NCBI GenBank assembly: GCA_947683625.1
Contig: CANTUR010000047.1
Location: forward strand, 124,001-188,000
Origin: Mallotus nudiflorus
Lineage: Eukaryota; Streptophyta; Magnoliopsida; Malpighiales; Euphorbiaceae
Direction: 5' to 3'
DNA: 64,000 nt
Positions 57,986 through 64,000 of the stretch are shown piece by piece. The notes under the pieces are model-generated. The model had not been told where the DNA came from and made no database searches. It was given only the letters and a program-made list of their open reading frames with translations. Within the stretch, counting starts at the first letter, position 1. Each line of letters starts with the position of its first letter. The position numbers were made by a program, and so were the translations under genes.

Positions 57986-60900
57986 TGTAATATCCCGTGT
58001 TTTTAAAAATATTTTTACACAGTACCGGGATATGCAGAGTTAATGATTTCTGTATTTTATGTGATATTTTTACGAGTTGATATATATTTTAGACCTATTT
58101 TAATTATTGTGTATTATTTCCAGTGTTTTACGTAAAATTTTCCCGGGACTTGCATTTTCGGGGAAATTTTCACGTAAACAATGTATTATTAATTATTTTA
58201 AAGGTATTTACGGACTTGCATGAACTCATACATATTTTTAAATTATTAAATAAAGTCGGTGTGTATATTTATTTAATTAGGGTTTATTAATTCCCTAATA
58301 TTTTATTAAGTATTTAATTGTTTTAATTGTTATTTAATTAATTTTATTTGGTAAAAAATTATTAAAATATTAATATTTTTATGTGTGTGGTGTATATTTG
58401 ATGTGTGTAATTTAATATTATTTTAATATATAGTATAATATATATATATATATACATATATACATCAAAAATCAAAAAGTTTGCAAAATTACCATTTTGC
58501 CCCCGACAGTTTTTCTTCTTCTTCTTCTTCTCCGATCGTTCCCTCACCATTTCCGATCGCTGCCGTGCCGTTCCTTCACCGTGGGTGTGCCGTCCGGTGT
58601 GCCACCATCTTCCCCGACCAGTTTCGCCGCCTGTGGAGGCCATTTCCGGCGTCGGGAGAGTGATTTTGGCCGGAGAAGCCGAAAATCAACTCACCGTCGA
58701 TCACGGCGATTTCGGCCACCGTTTTTGACACCGCTGGTCTCTTTCTTCTCCTTGAGCTCCGGTGAGTGTTATTCTAGCTTTGGTTTGAGCTAAAATGGTC
58801 TAGAATTGCTTAGTTTTCGATTTGTAAATTTCGGCCTATTAGGGTTTTCGATTTTTTTTGAGCTTCGAATTGGATGATTCATGGAAACTTCCTTCACAAA
58901 TGTTGTTCCTAGTAGCTTAATCTTCATGTGTGAATTTTTGTAGAATTTTTGGAGATTGTTTGGATTTTTGGGTATTTTTGAATATTTTAATATTATTTTC
59001 TAATTTTCGGAAATTAATTATTTAAATTATGAAATTGGAGTTTATGGTTAAATTGGGTGTTGAAATGAATTATAGGAATTTATTTGGAATTTTTATGAAT
59101 TTCTAAGTATTTATTTTTAATTATTGAAGTTTAGGTGATTTTGGAAAATTAGGTTAATTGTGTTTTAAATTGAATTTAATTGGTTAATTGAGTTTAAATA
59201 TTGATATTATTGATAAATATGTTGAGAAAATTAATTTTGGGTAATTGTATGATTTTTGGTGAATTTTTGAAGTAATTTAGGTATATTTATATATATAGGG
59301 GTATTTTGGTAATTTTACCCTAAATTGTCTAAAAATGTAATTTAATTGGTTTTAATATTTATTTAAGGTATAAAAATGATTTCTACAAATTATTTAGTAT
59401 TTTTAACTAATTAAAACTATTTTTCGGGAATTATTTTCAATTATATATATAATATACGGTTTTTCTAATAAAATGAGTTTTAATCGATTTTTATAGTGTT
59501 TCAAGGTTAATTATGTAATTTCTACGTATGAAATGTATTTCTGTGATTTAAGGATATTTTCGGTATATCTGGAATATTATTCTGTGTTTGTGGACCCCAG
59601 TCGGTGGACTGTAGTTTGGAGTCCGACCGTGGGATTTTGATTGTGTTGAGCTTGTATTTCGAAGTGTATTTTCTTTGCAGGGTCGGCTCTACTCTTTTGG
59701 GTAGAGAGATGTCCGTTTTACAGGGGAGGTTCTGCCGGATTTTCGGTAGAATTCTCGTAAAACGTGATGTCCAGTCGAACCCTAATTATGTTTCCGTATT
59801 TTAATACTCTAGATTGAATTCTAGGATTTCTATTAGGTTTATTCTGATGTCGATTATTTATTTCTTATTTAGTTACGCCGAGACCGAGGGCTAGTGGACC
59901 AGGCCCGTCGGACCTGTCTCGTGGAGCGCATTAGGTGAGTTACTATATTATATATATATGCTTAGGATGCATGATTTAGAAAAATGCATGTTTTATTTTG
60001 ACTGAATATGCATAAATAATGTGATTTATATTCAAGTATATTTTTGGTATATTTTTGGTATATAATAAATTATATACATGTTTTGTAAATAAAATATATT
60101 TAAAATGTTTTTAAATATATTTTTAGTTTAATTCATGATTTGATTGGATTTATTTGACATATATATACTCAAAATATACCTGGTTTATGTTTGGTATATT
60201 TCCAGTATATATATGGTTTATATTGTTGATTTATTTAAATTCATGCATCATGTATTTGTGAATGAATGTTTTATTATTTATTAATGAAGGATATCAATAG
60301 AACGTGCTACCTAGTGGGCAGCACTAGGACCGAGTACGTACCGGTACGCCTATAGCTTTAGGCTATATTACTAACTATTTGTGGATATTGATTTGATTAT
60401 GATTATTGATGTGTGAGATGTGGTTTGGGTGTGATTGCTGGAGCTCGGTTGACCAAGTGTCTCGGGGCCAATCACACTGGCAGTCAGACTGCTGGAGCTC
60501 GGTTGACTTAGTGTCTCGGGGCCAGTCTACTGTCCAAATGGATTAAGTGGATATATTTGGAATAAGTGAGCCTGTATGGCCAGAGTGTTGTTTAACACTA
60601 TTTTCTGAGGTTGCGATATTCTAGGGTTCTATGTGATCCTTCATAAAAGATGATTTTCAGATAAAATATATAAAATGATTTTTATTGCATCTGTGTGAAA
60701 TTGCCTGTATGTATATATATATTATATATACTGTTGACTGTATGCATTATCACTTAGTGTGTATGTATATATATTATAGTAATTCACTCAGTGAGGTCTG
60801 ACTCCCCTCCGTTGACTATTTTTCAGGAGAGTCAACTTCCTCAGACCTCAGTAGCAGGTCGATACGCCGGATTTCTTCCGTCCCGGCTTCTTTATGTAAA

Positions 60901-61224
60901 TTGTCTACTTGAGTCTTATTTATTTTATCTAGACACTGCAGTAGTTGTGAATTAAAGTATTGGATTTTATGTACTTTATTTTAAAGGAGATATATTATGT
61001 TAAAACTGGATTGTATTAAAAAGATTTTATATATGGGATGAGATTTTTATTTATATCCAGTTGATATGGAAAAATGATATTATGATTTTTATTTCCGCTG
61101 CATATTATATTTTTATTGTTATTATGGCATGCTTTATTTTATTTTTAGGCTTGCTACGGGTTCCGGATTCGAAAGAATTCCCGTTCCCTAGCGCCGGTCA
61201 TGGCCCCTGTTTTGGGTCGTGACA
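57986..61224 (+). mobile_element. Solo LTR J (3239 bp) in IN of element I
   Basis: TGTAATATCCCG..GGTCGTGACA flanked by perfect GGGAC (57981-57985 and 61225-61229), with IN sequence continuing exactly across. No internal region is left, so it came from LTR-LTR recombination. TATA-like run 58438-58462, GC-rich block 58500-58762, donor CCGGTGAGT at about 58763, leader island from about 59683, GGTGAGTTAC near 59935, twin hairpins 60430-60533, nested hairpin from about 60794. Confidence 0.97.
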
Positions 61225-62405
61225 GGGACGAATTGAAGAAAGATGTCGCTGATTATGTTGCTAAGTGCTTGACGTGTCAGCAAGTGAAAGTCGAACATCA
61301 GAAGCCTTCTGGGAAGCTTCAGCCTCTTCCTATTCCCGAGTGGAAGTGGGAAAGAATAGCTATGGATTTTGTGGTAGGTTTACCTCGTTCGAAGGATGGA
61401 TACGATTCCATCTGGGTGATTGTAGACAGGTTGACGAAGTCTGCACATTTCTTACATGTGAAAGCCACTTATTCAGTTGCCAGATTGGCGAAGTTGTATG
61501 TGAAGCATATTGTGTGCCTTCATGGAGTACCTATGTCCATTGTGTCAGATAGAGGTTCAGTATTTACTTCTCATTTTTGGCAGAAGTTGCAGGAAGCGAT
61601 GGGCACTAGGTTGGATTTCAGTACTGCTTTTCATCCTCAGACAGATGGTCAGTCTGAGAGGATGATCCAGACATTGGAAGATATGTTGAGGATGTGTGTC
61701 CTGGATTTGGGAGGTAGCTGGGATGATCATTTGCCACTCGTTGAGTTTGCATATAATAACAGCTACTATAGCAGTATTGGTATGGCACCGTATGAGGCAT
61801 TGTATGGAAGGAAGTGTAGATCCCCTTTGTGTTGGGATGAGATTGGTGAGAGAGCTTTGACTGGACCTGAGATGGTTCAGGATGCTGCAGAGAAAGTCAT
61901 CGTGATTAAGCACAGATTAGAGACCGCAGTTAGTAGATAGAAGAGCTATGCGGATCCTAGGCACAGAGATGTGGAGTTTCAGGTTGGAGATTTCATTTTT
62001 CTAAAGGTATCTCCGATGAAGGGTGTGATGAGATTTGGCAAGAAGGGTAAGTTAGCACCGAGATATATTGGACCGTTTGAGATTCTGGAGAGAGTTGGCA
62101 CTGTTGCATATCGGTTGGATTTGCCTCCGAGTATGTCACAGGTACATCCAGTATTTCATATCTCGATGTTGAGGAAGTATATCTCAGACCCTTCTCACGT
62201 GTTGCAGCCCGACAGTGTAGAAGTGAGTGAAGATTTGACATTTGTGGAAGAACCTGTGGCGATCATTGATTATCAAGTTCGACAATTGCGATCGAAGTAG
62301 ATTCCGATGGTCAAGGTTCTATGGCGTAGCGACAGAGTCGAGGAGCATACGTGGGAGACTGAAGCTGAGATGCGAGCTTCTTACCCGTATCTCTTTCCTT
62401 CTTGA
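61225..62405 (+). pseudogene. Element I integrase core, GPF module and chromodomain
   Basis: Continues IN after J (ELKKDVADYVAKCLTC). IN core motifs AMDFVVGLP, SIVSDRG and DGQSER are all kept. TAG at 61938 and at 62298 replace CAG. The GPF module (RYIGPFEILERVG), PSMSQVHPVFHISMLRKY and chromodomain follow, ending at TGA 62403-62405 at the same codon as K. The apparent start inside the LTR (61200) is an accident of J joining the frame. Confidence 0.93.
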
Positions 62406-62448
62406 TCCTGAAATCTTGTCTTTCTGGAATTCGAGGACGAATTCTTGT

Positions 62449-62461
62449 AAGGGGGGAAAAC
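62449..62461 (+). other. Polypurine tract of element I
   Basis: AAGGGGGGAAAAC next to the 3' LTR; the preceding palindrome-like GAATTCGAGGACGAATTC has one change from G and K. Confidence 0.9.
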
Positions 62462-64000
62462 TGTAATATCCCGTGTTTTTAAATATTTTTTTTTACACTG
62501 TACCGGGATATACAGTGTTAATAAATTTTGTATATATATTACGATATTTTATGAGTTAAGAAGTATTTAAAACCTATTTTAATTATTATGTATTATTTAC
62601 AGTGCTTTACGTAAAATTTTCCCGGGACTTGCATTTTCGAGGAAATTTTCACGTAAATAATTTATTATTAATTACTTTAAATATATTTTCGGACTTGCAT
62701 GAACTCATATGTATTTTTAAATTACTAAACACCGTGTATGTGTGCGATATTTATTTAATTAGGGTTTAATATATATTACCCTAATATTTTATCATTTTAT
62801 TATTAATTGTTTATTTAAATTAATATAATAATATGTGGTGTGTATTTTTCCCCCATATTTTATTTATACACTATATTTTTAATATATACATATTATTTTA
62901 TTATTTTCTTTTTCTTTTTCTTTTTCTTTTCTTTTCTTTTTCTTTTCTTTTTCTTTTCTTTCTTTTTCTTTTTCTTCTTCTTCTTCTTCTTCCTTCCCCG
63001 CGCGCCCAACCACCCCTCACCACCAACCGTCGTCTGCCATCCCATTCCCTTGCCGTCGGTGTGCCTTCCGGCTTGCCACCGCCATTCCCAGCCGTCCCCC
63101 GCCGCCAGCAGCCTCCTTCCCCGACGCCGGCAGCCTCTTTTCTTCCATTTTGGCCGAAATCCTTCTCCTCACCGTCGACGATGATTTCGGCCACCATTTT
63201 TGACACCGCCGGTCTCTTTATTCTCCTTGAGCTCCGATGAGTGTGATTCTAGCTTTGGTTTGAGCTTAAATGGTCTAGATTTGCTTAGTTTTGAATTTTT
63301 CCAATTCGGCCATATTAGGGCTTTTGATTTTTTTGAACTTCAAATTGATTGATTCATAGAAACTACCTTCACAAATGTTGTTCCTAGTAACTTAATCTAC
63401 ATGTATGAATTTTTGTGGAATTTTTGGAGATTTTTTGGATTTTGGGTATTTTTGAATATTTTAATATTATTTTCTAATTTTCGGAAATTAATTATTTAAA
63501 TTATGAAATTGTGTTTTATGGTTAATTTAGGTGTTGAAATGAATTATAGGAATTTATTTGTAATTTTTATGAATTTCTAAGTATTTATTTTGAATTATTG
63601 AAGTTTATGTAAATTTGGGAAATTAGGGTTAATTATGTTTTTAATTGAATTTAATTGGTTAATTGAGTTTAATTATTAATATTATTGATAAATATGTTGA
63701 GAAAATTAATTTTGGATAATTGTATAATTTTTGGTGAATTTTTGAAGTAATTATAGTATATTTATATATATAAGGGCATTTTGATAATTTTACCCTAAAT
63801 TGGCTAAAAATGTAATTTAATTGGTTTTAATAGTTATTTAAGGTATAAAAATGATTTCCACAATTATTTAGTATTTTTAACTAATTAAAACTATTTTTCG
63901 TGAATTATTTTCAATTATATATATAATATACGATTTTTTTAATAAAATGAGTTTTTATCGGTTTTTACTATGTTTAAAGGTTAATTATGTAATTTCTACC
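62462..64000 (+). repeat. 3' LTR of element I, first 1539 bp
   Basis: Pairs with 50978 onwards. The donor-like site is CCGATGAGT here (near 63235), so GT is lost, unlike the 5' copy. The pyrimidine tract 62905-62998 differs in repeat number. It runs off the window in the AT-rich stretch before the leader island. Confidence 0.94.

Larger units (their letters stand above)
28067..64000 (-). mobile_element. Element E: old Ty3/gypsy retrotransposon, extends past the window
   Basis: Minus-strand element inserted in gag of A. 3' LTR 28067-31915, PPT 31916-31928, decayed pol and gag 31929-35094, interrupted by H (with K inside). Gag N-terminus and leader 49164-49523 with PBS 49508-49519, then 5' LTR from 49524, interrupted at 50978 by element I. 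The remainder of the 5' LTR lies beyond 64000. Its coding region is far more decayed than in any other copy, so it is among the oldest here. Confidence 0.9.
50978..64000 (+). mobile_element. Element I: Ty3/gypsy retrotransposon, cut by J, runs off the window
   Basis: Plus-strand element in the 5' LTR of E. 5' LTR 50978-54213, PBS 54218-54229, gag-pol 54410-57985 and 61225-62405, PPT 62449-62461, 3' LTR from 62462. The left flank is GTCAC (50973-50977); the matching copy should follow the 3' LTR outside the window. Its LTRs differ more than those of G or K (a few percent by eye, mostly C/T and G/A), so it is older. Confidence 0.95.

Noticed and set aside
61200..61224. Integrase start inside LTR J
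   Set aside because: The LTR end happens to be open in frame with IN; the real gene begins in element I upstream of J.

Overview
The window is a plant nuclear DNA segment, probably eudicot, made almost entirely of nested LTR retrotransposons. I found no host protein gene, tRNA, rRNA or CRISPR array. All elements belong to one broad family of Ty3/gypsy chromoviruses. They show gag-PR-RT-RNaseH-IN order, a CCHC knuckle, an initiator-Met-tRNA-type primer binding site, an IN GPF motif and a C-terminal chromodomain of the Tekay/Del type. LTRs are very long (about 3.06-3.85 kb), run TGTAATATCCCG...GGTCGTGACA, and make 5-bp target duplications. The species cannot be named from this.

Layout (letters are my labels). 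Element A, minus strand, is the outermost host. Its pieces lie at 1-912, 18178-19776 and 27944-28066. Three things landed in A. (1) Element F, plus, 913-18172, TSD CTCTC, itself split by young element G, minus, 5647-16758, TSD TAGAG. (2) Solo-like LTR B, minus, 19777-27943, TSD CCTCT, holding two further truncated LTRs, C and D. (3) Element E, minus, 28067 to beyond the window. E was hit in gag by solo LTR H (plus, 35095-49163), which contains young element K (plus, 38039-48752, TSD TCTTT). E was also hit in its 5' LTR by element I (plus, 50978 to beyond the window), whose IN region carries solo LTR J (57986-61224, TSD GGGAC). The deepest chain is A>E>H>K.

G and K are recent. By eye, paired LTRs differ at about 12 sites plus one 9-bp indel (G) and about 9 sites (K). 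K has an unbroken PR-RT-RNaseH-IN-chromodomain frame but lost the end of gag and its zinc knuckle through a 533-bp deletion. G keeps full gag but has one TAG and a 20-bp frameshifting deletion in IN. F, I, A and E carry many stops, mostly CAG>TAG and CGA>TGA.

The most unusual signal is inside the LTRs. Each holds conserved islands in AT-rich DNA: a set of hairpins, including a tandem pair sharing a loop but with different stems and showing compensatory changes, and splice-like donors and acceptors that would give a multi-exon leader. This looks like a structured, possibly spliced RNA leader and needs transcript data to test.
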